A stretch of DNA of 64,000 nt from Ichthyophis bannanicus (taxonomy: Eukaryota > Chordata > Amphibia > Gymnophiona > Ichthyophiidae): NCBI GenBank assembly GCA_033557465.1, contig CM066031.1, positions 1,066,132,444 to 1,066,196,443 on the forward strand. The letters are read 5' to 3'. A program made the position numbers and the translations under genes. Below, piece by piece: positions 11,307-20,870 of the stretch (the first letter of the stretch is position 1; every line of letters begins with the position of its first letter). The notes beneath the pieces are model-generated. The model searched no databases. It worked only from the letters and a program-made list of their open reading frames with translations, and was not told where the DNA came from.

Positions 11307-11636
11307 ATGCCACCGAAGGTTGCAAGTTGCAAGAGCAAACTCTCAAGGGTGAGGTGAGAGTTCATCATGGGTGGGGGCATATGAGAAGTAGCGGCAGTAA
11401 CTGGACATATGCCAGCAGGTCAATGCTGTGTACCACAGGAACCACGACATCGAAGATGTGAAGCAGACGTGGCAGCAGATGTGGTGAAACACCATTAAGA
11501 AGGCGCAGCGTGTGGGCCCTGATGGCCAGTCAGATGCAGTTGATAGAGCTGGAGCAGCGGGTCCTGGAGACAATTGATCCAGCCACTGCAGAGGGTGTGG
11601 GGCTACTGAACACATCACATCACTCCCAGAAGCCAG
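11307..11636 (+). pseudogene. Harbinger Myb/SANT partner gene B, exon 1
   Basis: The start MPPKVASCKSKLSRVR fits the basic N-terminus of Harbinger Myb-like proteins. In a shifted frame QQVNAVYHRNHDIEDVKQTW is the helix 2 to helix 3 part of a SANT/Myb domain, followed by WQQMW, a stop, then NTIKKAQRV. Stops and at least one frameshift inactivate it. The exon closes with CCAG/GTATGTGG, a good splice donor at 11637. The next exon, after the acceptor at 17757, is six kilobases away because two transposons have entered the intron. In the family the protein binds subterminal element DNA and helps bring the transposase into the nucleus; that is family knowledge, not visible here. Confidence 0.6.
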
Positions 11637-11799
11637 GTATGTGGGTGCTTGTTGTATCATGCCCCAGCACCCTGGTGTTCGTCCCCCCCCCCTCCCCCGT
11701 GTGCATGTGTTGGTATGCACCCTTCCATCACTACCTCCTGCCTAGAGTTGCATACAGCGGTACCACTGCATAGCACCAGCCCTGTGAGTGTATCTAGAC

Positions 11800-13684
11800 C
11801 AGGGGTGGGCAAACCTTTTGACTCGAGGGCCGCAATGGGTTCATATATTGGACCCGGGGGCCGGACCAAGAGTGGATGGACGGTGTGTATGTGTGAATTA
11901 ATATAAATTAAATTTAAATTTGTAACATTAAATGTTTAGATTAATTTAAGGTAGAAAAGCATAAAAAGAGTTATTTTACAAAACTTTTATGCAATGTATT
12001 TCTTTCATAAAATAGTACCTTCAATTTTAGTGGGAACAGTGTTGTTGGGTCTCCCTTTTTTGTTAAGGCATCAAAGTCACTGGGAACTACTGAATTAATT
12101 TTTAACTGTAATGGCTACTCTTGAACATTATTGTATTTGCAAATACCAATAATAGACGTTGGCTTTGGTGTACTTAATCATCAAAATGTGGGCTTCCTAA
12201 ACATCTATTAATTGATGCAAATTTAAGAAAAGAAGTGGCTGTATAAGCGTAAGGCAACATCTTTTTTTCCATGCAGTCCCATGTCCTAATCTATGCAAAT
12301 ATGTCAGATGCTCTATAATCAAAAGTATTACTGGTCATTTTGTTTTCAGGCAGGAAAAGTAGTATTTAAACTTCCCAGGTCTCTAGAGTTCTGGGTTTTT
12401 TTCAAGCATTTTTTCCTAGCTTTAGCCTATTTAAAAAGTTAGAAAAAAATGTAAAATCTGGAATTCGAAAGGTTTCTTCCACAACGTTACAACACTATTT
12501 ATTGTAAGAAATCTGCTTTGGGTTGCTCTTAAGTGAAGGCCCGACTACAAATACAAGAAGAAACAGCAACGGTACCTTTGTCTTAATTGGGGGAGGGGGG
12601 GGAGGGAAATGCTTCAACGTGCTTTAATGTTACTTGCCAGATTTTGGAAAACACTCCCTGTAATTCAACTGTAGAGCCATCTAATAAGATGTAAGCCTCT
12701 TCAGAACAAACACATATTAATTTTCTTTAAAATGAGTCTATTTAGGTGGATGCTTTCTTATTTAAAAACTAAGGAACCACAACTGTCCCATGTAATAACT
12801 GAGACCCATCTTAAAATAAACATGTCCCCTTTCATCAAAAAAATATTTCATCATGAATACATTATTAATTATTGTATTCGTTTTCTATTAACTGATGAGG
12901 CTTCGGTTTTCCATATTAATCACAAAAGTAGTTCTCAAAGACTTACTCGTACTGTAAGGAACACCCATCCCCTTCTAGAGACAGATGTGAAAACCAGAGC
13001 TGGAAACATAACCCTATAGCCAAAAGGGACTGGCTCCCAGGTACTTCACAGCCATACAGAGCAAAGCTCAGCGAGCCAGACCCGATTGCACTGGAGCTCA
13101 GAGTCACGTCTCCTCCGATTCTGACTAGATTAAGCACACTTTTTCCTAATAGCAGGGGAAGCTCCTTTGTTAAGGTGCATCTGGCACTGCTCGGGATTCG
13201 CTTTATAGGTCGGCTCATTTCACGCCTTGATTTTTGTTTACCTGCGACTTCGGCGTCGGACGACTCGCTGGCGGAATTCTCAATGGGGTTTCTCGATTCC
13301 GAAGATCTTTGCAAATGAAAGGAAGCCATGTCATGGGAAGCCTGGGGTCTCAGACTGTCGGGCAAGCGCTCCAAATTCATTCCACCTTTAAAAGAAGCCA
13401 TGAGCGAAAGGAAGACAGCTTTAGACGCGGCTTATTCCACCAGAGAAGCAAAAACGAAAGAGAATATCCACCGTTCTGTTGACGCCCCCGAACGAGACAC
13501 CTTTGCAAAGTTTTTCAAGGCTCTCTACTCTGGGCTGTTATCAAACAATACTGAGGTTCCCAGGTCCAAACCACAAACACATTAAGGTGGCAAAGGTCCT
13601 TTGTACAGCAACGCGAGCTGCTAGTTCGATAGTTTTTAGCGGGCCAGATTAAAAGGTCCGCGGGCCGTAGTTTGCCCATTCCTG
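11800..13684. mobile_element. hAT DNA transposon with perfect 8-bp target duplication
   Basis: The left end reads CAGGGGTGGGCAAAC and the right end GTTTGCCCATTCCTG, imperfect inverted repeats with a C/G terminal pair. Both ends are flanked by ATCTAGAC (11792-11799 and 13685-13692), an exact 8-bp duplication diagnostic of hAT. Further in, GGGCCGGACC pairs loosely with GGTCCGCGGGCC. The 1.9-kb interior is AT-rich and has no recognisable hAT transposase, so the copy is non-autonomous. It sits in the intron of Myb-like gene B and therefore post-dates that gene. Confidence 0.92.
13190..13401 (-). other. CpG-rich exon-like segment inside the hAT element
   Basis: Within the AT-rich hAT interior this segment is locally CpG-rich. 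On the minus strand it has a Met (13401) starting MASFKGGMNLERLPDSLRPQ and reaches GTCGCAG/GTAAACA near 13241, a plausible splice donor. The opposite strand is also open (13328-13585, with SERKTALDAAYSTREAK). I do not recognise either protein. It could be the 5' exon and promoter of the autonomous parent element or a captured host exon. Confidence 0.35.
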
Positions 13685-14056
13685 ATCTAGACTGTTGTTG
13701 TTCTGTTGTGCATACACACAGCCACTTGCTCACAGGTTGCTGGCCACAGGGCTGTTGGCATCATGCACCTGTGCAGGGAAATGTGCTCTGGATCATTTGT
13801 ACATATGTGATCTGCCTTGGACATTGGGAAGGTAGTTGCCATCAGTGACAGACATAGGAATGGACATCTTTCTGTGCGATGTACAGGACATGGTTGAGCG
13901 TTTATGGCAGAAGTAGGTGTTGGCCACAGCGGCGTTTTGAGAAATGGGGCCCCGTCAACAAGCAAGGGTTCGCTGTTGTCAGGGTTGGTGGAAAAACGCA
14001 CCCTTTGAGAGAGAACACAGCCTAGGCTCTAAGTAAAGGGGGACGACCTGCTCCAG

Positions 14057-15157
14057 ATGGTTCGGGAGCAGGTGACACAACACGGCCTGACCTCAGTTAG
14101 ACAACGGCTGGGAATGCCAGGCTTCACGAGAGAAGAACTGCCGACAACGAGCAACGGCGCAGCACCACCTAACACGGCGCAGGGTAAGTCCAGGTGTGAA
14201 AAAGGGGCGCCAGAGTTGTTAACCTCATCATCTGATGATTCATTGTTGGACAGTGACGGGGACACAACATGGACAGAGGTGATGCAATATGCCTTAAAAA
14301 AATTTAAAAGGAAGAAAAGCTCAAAGCAATCAAATCCCCTAAGGCAGGCATGGTCGGGGCAGAGTCAGAAGGGGGAGGACCTCGGGAGCGTGCCAGCCGG
14401 GGCGGCCCAAAGAACGCAGCTGGATTGGCGCGATTCCAGTCGTGATCCACGATGCGGAGTGAACTCCCTGGCGGTGTCAGTACCCAGAAAGATAAAAAAG
14501 AGGATTTGGAGACGGGAATATATTGACATGTTCTCGCTCCTGCTTAGGGATAAGGATGATGAATTTAACAATGGAAAAGATAAGGATAAAAGAAGTGAGA
14601 GAGATAAGAAACCTAAAATTCCCAAATCCATCAACAATTGGGTGACAGCATTCCATAGCTTTATGAGCGTGGTGATGGAGAAGGAACCCGAATCGGGGCC
14701 ATATCTGACCAAGTACCTGGACACGATCACCAGGGCACATAAACAATACGGGGGATGGGCCTGGCTGAACTATGATGTGAGGTTCAGGAGAAGCATGGCA
14801 GACGATCCCACTATAGCATGGCATCACAGAATTCTGGACATGTGGACAGAAGAAATGGCGCCCAATAGGCCATGGTGTCAAGACGGGCTGCCGCAGCCGC
14901 TGCAGAGCACGCAATGGCAGCAGCCTTCGCAGAACACACAATGGCGGCAAGCCCATCAATGGGCAGGGAAAAAGGCATGCCGACAGTACAATGCAGGGAG
15001 TTGTACATGGCAGCCTTGCAAATTCAAACATGCATGCTCAGTGTGTGGAAATGGACACCCCGCCTTCACCTGCAGGGCATCAAGGGAGGCCAAGCCATTC
15101 AGAGGGCTGCAGCAACGCGCAACCGAGGGAGTTGGCCCCAACACCCATCAGGCTTGA
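14057..15157 (+). CDS. Gag-like protein with CCCH and CCHC-like fingers
   Basis: An open frame of 366 codons. The N-terminal half is charged and Ser-rich. The middle (about residues 140-270) has KIKKRIWRREYIDMFSLLL and the SINNWVTAFHSFMSVV block typical of Ngaro/DIRS gag. Near the C-terminus come CRQYNAGSCTWQPCKFKHAC, a CCCH-type finger, and CSVCGNGHPAFTC, a C-X2-C-X4-H-X4-C knuckle. These fit nucleic-acid binding in the element particle. The frame is uninterrupted, which marks this copy as fairly young. It is followed within about 20 bases by the RT frame. The start Met is the first in the frame, 13 bases after CTGCTCCAGATGG; the true start could be upstream. Confidence 0.75.
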   Translation: MVREQVTQHGLTSVRQRLGMPGFTREELPTTSNGAAPPNTAQGKSRCEKGAPELLTSSSDDSLLDSDGDTTWTEVMQYALKKFKRKKSSKQSNPLRQAWSGQSQKGEDLGSVPAGAAQRTQLDWRDSSRDPRCGVNSLAVSVPRKIKKRIWRREYIDMFSLLLRDKDDEFNNGKDKDKRSERDKKPKIPKSINNWVTAFHSFMSVVMEKEPESGPYLTKYLDTITRAHKQYGGWAWLNYDVRFRRSMADDPTIAWHHRILDMWTEEMAPNRPWCQDGLPQPLQSTQWQQPSQNTQWRQAHQWAGKKACRQYNAGSCTWQPCKFKHACSVCGNGHPAFTCRASREAKPFRGLQQRATEGVGPNTHQA

Positions 15158-16749
15158 GAATATGCGGCCATGGCTGAGAGCCTACCCTAAGCGAGATATA
15201 GCTATCAGGATTGAAGATGGCTTCACGAAGGGTTTCCGCATCCCATCCCTGATAACAATAAAAAAAGCACAAACCCGCTTTGTAAATAACCCACCATCGG
15301 TCCAAAAACACAACAACATCGCGCACAGCAAGATAGTAAAAGAAATAGGCATGGGGAGAATAGCTGGCCCTTTCCAGACACCCCCATTTAGGGACATCAT
15401 AATCTCCCCATTGGGGGTCATTCCTAAAAAGGAGCCGGGGCCAATTCCAGTTTATTCATAACCTCTCATACCCCGAGGGCAAGTCAGTTAACGATTATAT
15501 TGATCCGGCATTATGCTCGGTAAAATATGCAACCATTGATCAAGCAATAATGCTTATACGAAGTAAAGGGCCGCGAGCACAGCTGGCGAAGGCAGACATT
15601 GAGTCCGCGTTCCGGCTATTGCCGGTACATCCTGAGTCCTTCCCCTTATTGGGTTTCTCGTTCAATGGGAAATTCTTCTATGATAAATGCTTGCCCATGG
15701 GATGTGCGGTATCATGCGCATATTTCGAACAATTTAGTACATTCCTACACTGGGTAGTTGAGGACCTGGCGGGCCCCAACACGGTGGTGCACTATCTGGA
15801 CGATTTCCTATTTATAGGAAAAGACTATGACGACTGCAAAAGGATATTAGATATCTTTGAGAGAATAGCACAGTCGTTTGGAATCCCATTAGCGAAAGAA
15901 AAGACAGATGGCCCGAAAGGGATCATCACCTTCCTAGGCATTCAGTTAGACGTGCCAGCGCACAGGTCACGTTTGCCAGCCGATAAGGTGCTGAAGTTGA
16001 GGAGCGATATACAACTACTTCACAGCCAGCGAAAAGCGACATTGCAACAATTTCAGGCAATATTGGGCCTGCTGTGCTTCGCATGCAGGGTGATACCCAT
16101 GGGTAGGGTTTTCTGCCGCCGTATGGCGTGGGCAACGAGAGGTATCACGAAAAGGTACCATCACATAAGGGTCACTAGGGAAATTCGGGAAGACCTGCAG
16201 ATCTGGCTGCAATTCCTTCGCACCTTCAATGGCCTTGCCTTCTGGCAAGCGCTACCAGTATCTAATGCCGAACTCGAATTCTTCACCGACGCTTCGGGGG
16301 GAATTGGTTTCGGCATCTACTATAAAGGGGCGTGGTGCTCGGAGACATGGCCCAGGGAATGGCAAGCGGAGGGGACCACCAGGGACATCACGTTCCTGGA
16401 GCTCTTCCCGCTAATGGTAGCCTTACGTATCTGGGCATCCGCGCTCGCCAACAGGGCCATCACCTTCCATATCGACAACCTAGCTGTGGTATGGGCAGTG
16501 AACAGTATGAGAGCTAAGACGCCAAGGGTAGTGGCACTATTAAGACAAATAGTGTTGCTATGCATGGTACATAACATAACCCTGAGAGCGGAACACATTG
16601 AAGGCGAAAGTAATAACATTGCCGATGCTCTTTCTCGTTGTAAGATCAAGCTCTTTCACCAACTGGCGCCCAAGGCGGACGCGGTCAAGACAGCTGTGCC
16701 CGAGTGTATCTGGGAGTATGGTCCACCGAGGTATGGAAGCTCCTGTTAG
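15130..16749 (+). pseudogene. Reverse transcriptase-RNase H, one frameshift
   Basis: The N-terminal fingers (IGMGRIAGPF, PFRDIIISPLGVIPKKEPG) lie in one frame ending at 15461; the match resumes in another frame with FQFIHNLSYPEGKSVNDYID, so about one extra base near 15441 breaks the gene. From 15550 the frame is open for 399 codons. It includes AKADIESAFRLLPVHP (RT motif A), LPMGCAVSCAYFEQF (motif B) and HYLDDFLFIG (motif C, YLDD intact). RNase H follows with FFTDASGG, FLELFPLMVAL, FHIDNLAVVWAV and NNIADALSR, the four acidic positions. The family copies element RNA into DNA in the host cell. Apart from the frameshift, the catalytic residues I can place are present. Confidence 0.85.
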
Positions 16750-17625
16750 GCTCCTTAGCGGAGAATACCAGGCGCAAATATGTAACAGCATGGGAGCAGT
16801 ACCAAACATTTTGCAGAGAAGCCAGGATACGACAAGAACACAGACAAAGTAGAAACGATTCTGAGATGGATTTTGCATTGCAAAAACAACGGCTGCACAA
16901 AAGTAGCAGTGCAAGGCCGTTTAGCTGCGGTATCATTTTTCGCAAAGGCGATGGGTAAGAGGAGTCCCGCAGCAGAGTTTATCATAAAGAAAGTAATGAG
17001 AGGCTGGTCATTGGGGCAGCCTCGGAAGGTAGACCAACGCCGCCCGATCACCCATACGATGCTACAACAACTGATGGTAGCGACTAGCCAAGTGTGTTAC
17101 GATGAGTACGAGACAAGGCTGTTTAGATGTGCCTTTTCCTGGGCCTTTTACGGAGCATTTCAGGTAGGGGAGCTAGTGACTTCCTCATCCACGAAGCAAA
17201 GGACAGCCGGGGGAGGTATGGAAAAGCGTGATGTGAGCATACTCACAGGGGCCGTAGTGCTCCACTTGTGCAGATCCAAAACTGACACGGAGGGAAAAGG
17301 GGCACAGGTGGTTTTGCAGGCGTTGCACAACGACCCCTCATGCCCACTGAGAAATGCCTTAGCCTACCAAAAATTGCGGGCACAATCAGGAACTCAATGG
17401 TTCATGCATGCGAACGGCGCCCCCCTATCACGTTTCCAATTCATCAGAGTACTCAAACTGGTAATAGAACTAACAGGACGGGATGCAAGCTTTTACGGCT
17501 CGCACTCCTTTCGCATTGGAGCTGCTTCAACGGCAGCCAGCATTGGGATGTCCAGAGAGCAAATCATGCATATAGGACGATGGCGCTCGGACAGATACAA
17601 ACTGTATATATGTCCAGCGGAATGA
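16704..17625 (+). pseudogene. Tyrosine recombinase of the Ngaro/DIRS-like element
   Basis: The core-binding part (SLAENTRRKYVTAWEQYQTF) is in the frame ending at 16958. The catalytic part is in the frame 16873-17625, so a frameshift lies near 16870-16890. The catalytic domain shows AFYGAFQVGEL (usually ...FRVGEL; the first catalytic Arg is Gln), SHSFRIGAAS (His and second Arg present), IGRWRSD and RYKLYI with the nucleophilic Tyr. A CGG to CAG change fits CpG decay. The enzyme would integrate the circular DNA copy of the element. With the frameshift and the lost Arg this copy is very unlikely to be active. Confidence 0.85.
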
Positions 17626-17757
17626 GGATGGATAGGGTTTAAAAAACAACAACAAAAAAAACTGGACCTTCTGCATGGCTGCCACAAAGACACAACTCTG
17701 GGGATTGTGGTCACTGGTGACATTATTGACCAACCTATGTTGTCTATGTCTTCACAG

Positions 17758-18048
17758 ATGGTTCTGCTGGTGCACAACAGGGGTCTGTGCCTGCTCAGCA
17801 CCGCATGTCAGGGGATGCAGCATTGGGCCTAGCAGCAGCTATACAGGGCACGGAACTGCAGCTTGTCTTGGACAATTCGGCAGGGCTGCAGGCACCAGCT
17901 GAGTGTGGTCCTGCTGATGTGGAGATCCTGGCTCCCTCCCCATCTCAGCGCAGAAAGGACACGGCCACTTTCACTTTCTCAGTAGATGCTGAAGGCATAC
18001 CTGAGAAGCGCTTATTGAGCTTTCTGCTACTGATTTGATTTAAATAAA
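17758..18048 (+). pseudogene. Harbinger Myb/SANT partner gene B, exon 2
   Basis: A good acceptor (TTGTCTATGTCTTCACAG, ending 17757) opens a frame with PAQHRMSGDAALGLAAAIQG and then LDNSAGLQAPAECGPADVEI and SPSQRRKDTATF, ending near 18038. Composition (Ala/Ser/Pro/acidic, no strong fold) resembles the linker of Myb-like gene A. AATAAA follows at 18043-18048. It pairs with the donor at 11637; the intervening 6.1 kb contains the hAT and Ngaro-like insertions. The assignment relies on splice sites and composition. Confidence 0.5.
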
Positions 18049-18235
18049 AGCTCACTGCTGATACTAGGCCCTGACTGAGTTTTAAACTTAAACTAGAAGC
18101 TCTCTGCTGGGTTCTGAATTTAAACTGAAAGCCCTCTGCTGGGTTTTAAACTTAAACTGAAAGCTACCTGCTGAGTTTTAAATGTAAACTAAAAGCTCTT
18201 TGCTGATACTAGGGCCTGACTGAGTTAACAAATAC
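18035..18235 (+). repeat. Minisatellite, about 32-bp unit, five copies
   Basis: Units of the form AAAGCTCTCTGCTG + GGTTTTAAACTTAAACT repeat about five times. The first and last units carry an extra 16 bases, ATACTAGGCCCTGACT. It lies at the 3' end of the Harbinger-derived block and overlaps the AATAAA of Myb-like gene B. Confidence 0.8.
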
Positions 18236-18239
18236 ATTG

Positions 18240-18900
18240 GATTCTAATTTACATGGGATTTCATAATACGGTCGTAGACAGTTTTCCCCGTGCACATCTA
18301 CGCCTCACATCTAGTGGGCTTATTTGTCTTCTGGAATGACCTCCATAGGGGGGAGGATTAGAGAACTGCAGATAGAGGTTTTTAAATTCTGAAAAATGTC
18401 CAGACATGTTAGTCATTCTTCTAGCTCCCAGATATTAATATTAAAATCAATAAAATCAGGGAAAACAAACCAGGGAGTTATCAATCCTAACCTCCTGACT
18501 ACTGAGCACTTCTGGCAGTGCCCCCTAAACCTTTGACCCTAGAAATGTTTCTGGTTTGCTAATGACTTTATCTAGCCCTGACCATGGCAACAGATACTAG
18601 CTGGCAGTACACATAGCAACCTATAAGAAAACAGTACATTTCAGTCAGTAGTTTTCACATGTAACCAAAGGGTTGAAAATGTTTTTATTGCCCTACCTAC
18701 CTCGTCCTCCGCGATAGGCCTGTCTAGCTCCTCTTGTTCCTAGTCTTCAAGTTTGGCAATTCCATCTTATCCAAAAAGTTACATCTTTTTGGCTAACCCC
18801 CACCCTCTACACTATAAAGTGTTTTATAAAATATGCTAAACTCATTTCTCAGTCTCCACACCCATCCTGTAGTGTCTGTTTTTAATTTAGTCACAGGAAA
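18240..18900. other. Unassigned DNA
   Basis: AT-rich sequence with no recognisable coding block. It may include the more diverged downstream part of the L1 fragment that begins at 19462 on the minus strand. Confidence 0.3.
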
Positions 18901-18939
18901 AAGTTGGTTTGTATGGTTTTCAAACTTTTTGCCAAATAT

Positions 18940-19462
18940 TCCCCCAAGGTGATTCCCATGCTTATAGGCTCATTACCTCCCTCTTTGCAATTGGAATGCT
19001 AAGTCTTCCAGATGAATTTCCTTAACCTTCAACTTTTCAATTTCCAGTGCCTGCTTTGATACTAGGTCACCCCGCCTCCAATGGGCAATTTCCAGTGCTT
19101 TTAAGTGCTCCTATGCCTCTGGGCCTCCTGCTGGTGCCTTGTCTTCCTCTATGCTCCCTATTTTATAAAATGGCCCCGCAGATATGCCTTAAAGGTGTCC
19201 CAGACCACATATCGCTCTACTTACCCATTATCATTAATCTTGAAAAACTTGTATTTCTTTCCGCAGTTCATCTACTTGGATTTTGTTCTTTATCAGGATA
19301 TCGTTCATTCTCCAATACTACCTTCCTGGCTGGGATCCCCATCCCGAACTTCCACCCATATTCCTCTCTCTTCAGCGCTTGCACTATATTAGTACTCATG
19401 CATATCAAGTCAATGCGAGTGTAGCTGCCACGTGGATGGGAGTAATAGGAAGAACCCCCCAA
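18940..19462 (-). pseudogene. L1-type LINE ORF2 fragment, end of endonuclease domain
   Basis: Minus-strand frames contain SHPRGSYTRIDLICMSTNIV, the S-R-I-D block near the C-terminus of L1 APE endonucleases. In shifted frames come ALKAYLRGHFIK- and RKTRHQQEARGIGALKALE-like stretches of the region between endonuclease and RT. Several frameshifts and stops are present and no RT domain follows, so this is a short dead fragment. Confidence 0.65.
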
Positions 19463-19467
19463 ATTTC

Positions 19468-19545
19468 AATAACACGATGCAAGGTTCCCCATTTGGAACC
19501 ACTACCCAGGAAAAGAGTCTAAGTATCACCTTGGATAACATTTAT
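19468..19545 (+). repeat. Internal CR1 fragment
   Basis: About 75 bases (CACGATGCAAGGTTCCCCAT...AACCACTACCCAGGAAAA...CTTGGATAACAT) match the CR1 copy at 56258-56330 with scattered differences. It corresponds to the part of RT that encodes the T-X-Q-E-K-D-L-G block. It is truncated on both sides. Confidence 0.65.
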
Positions 19546-19967
19546 GCAGGGCTTAATTTGTAGATAAAAAGAAAGTAGAACTGTGGAGGCGGGGCTATGG
19601 GTGAGGCTGTAGTCAGGGCCAGATCTAGAAGTGACATCACATTTAAAACATGTGCACACACATTGTTTCCCCTCTCCACATACCCCCCCCCCCCCCAGTA
19701 TGATCATTTTTCCAACATAGCGATGATGGGGAATGAAAAAGCATTCAAATACCTCAAAAATATAAATAATGCAAAAGAAACAACACTTTTCATAAAAAAT
19801 AGTTCTCTAGAACAAGAGATCACAGTATGAGCCTTTAAGAGGTAGATTCAGAAGAAACATCAGAAAGTATATCATTAAAAGGTGGTATCAGCATCTACTG
19901 CTCATTCTGTCCTGACCTGATGAAGAAGGTTTTAACCTTTGAAAGCAAGTCTACAAACGTGTTGTTG

Positions 19968-20870
19968 TTAAATGCCGTCGCGTTGATGTTGACCCATGGC
20001 AATCCTCTGGATAGTTGTCCTAAATTGTGTTCGGTCTTTGGTCAGGCTGCTCATTGTTGACAGACTGGTACCCGTAGCTGCTGTTATTGTATCAATCCAT
20101 CTCATTGCTGACCTTACTCTTTTGCATTGACCTTCTATCTTGCCAAGCATGATGCCTTTCTCTAATGATCTCTCTCTTCGCATGATGTGTCCAAAATATG
20201 AAAGTCGAAGTCTTGACATCTGAGCTTCCGAAGAAAGCTTAGGTTTGATCTTCTCTAGTACCGACTGGTTTATTCTTTGGGCAGTCCATGGTATATGCAG
20301 TATTCGCCGCCAGCTCCATAATTCAAAGGCATCAATTTTCTTCCTGTCTATGTTTTTCACTGTCCAGCTTTTGCATCCATATGATGTTATTGAAAATACC
20401 ATGGCTTGAACGAGTCACATCTTTGTATGGAGAGAGACATCTCTGCTCTTGAGAACCTTCTCTAGGTCTTTCATAGCCATTCTGCCAAGAGCAATGCATC
20501 ATCGGATTTCTTGACTGCTTGTTGCTTCTTTATTGATAGTTGGTTAAAGTAGGTTAAAGTTGTCCACAATTTCAATTTCTTCTCCTTCAATGATGAACTT
20601 ATTGATTTTGCCAGTTGTCATGATCTTTGTCTTCTTTACATTAAGGTGCAGGCCCATTTTAAGACTATGTTCCTTGATCGTGAGAAGCAAATGTTTCAGA
20701 TCATCTTCACTTTCAGCCAGTAATGTGGTATCATCAGCACAGCGAAGTTGATGAGTCTTCCACCAATCTTCACACCTCTGTTGTCTTCATACAATCCTGC
20801 TTCTTTGATGTTTTGTTCTGCATATAAATTAGACAGGTAGGGGAATGTATGCAGCCTTGTCGTATACCTT
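19968..20870 (-). pseudogene. RTE/BovB-like RT, C-terminal third
   Basis: After the insertion the RT resumes with KGIRQGCI (near 20870), the conserved block just before the catalytic palm motif. It ends with the long frame 20402-19968, the thumb and C-terminal domain with SYGCKSWTVKNIDRKKIDAF and LRLSYFGHIMRR. The palm Y-A-D-D region (about 20500-20750) is not readable in one frame; ADD-type codons are present in shifted frames. The gene is inactive. Confidence 0.75.

Larger units (their letters stand above)
13925..17660 (+). mobile_element. Ngaro/DIRS-like tyrosine-recombinase retroelement
   Basis: Gag-like, reverse transcriptase, RNase H and tyrosine recombinase coding blocks follow one another on the plus strand, the order used by Ngaro and DIRS elements. 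The RT/RH sequences look closer to Ngaro. It lies in the intron of Harbinger Myb-like gene B. Boundaries are estimates: upstream sequence resumes Harbinger-like intron near 13920, and a CAACAACAAAAAAA tract ends the element near 17660. I did not find the split direct repeats expected for an intact Ngaro copy, so the 3' end may be truncated. No target duplication is expected, because these elements insert by recombination. Confidence 0.7.
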
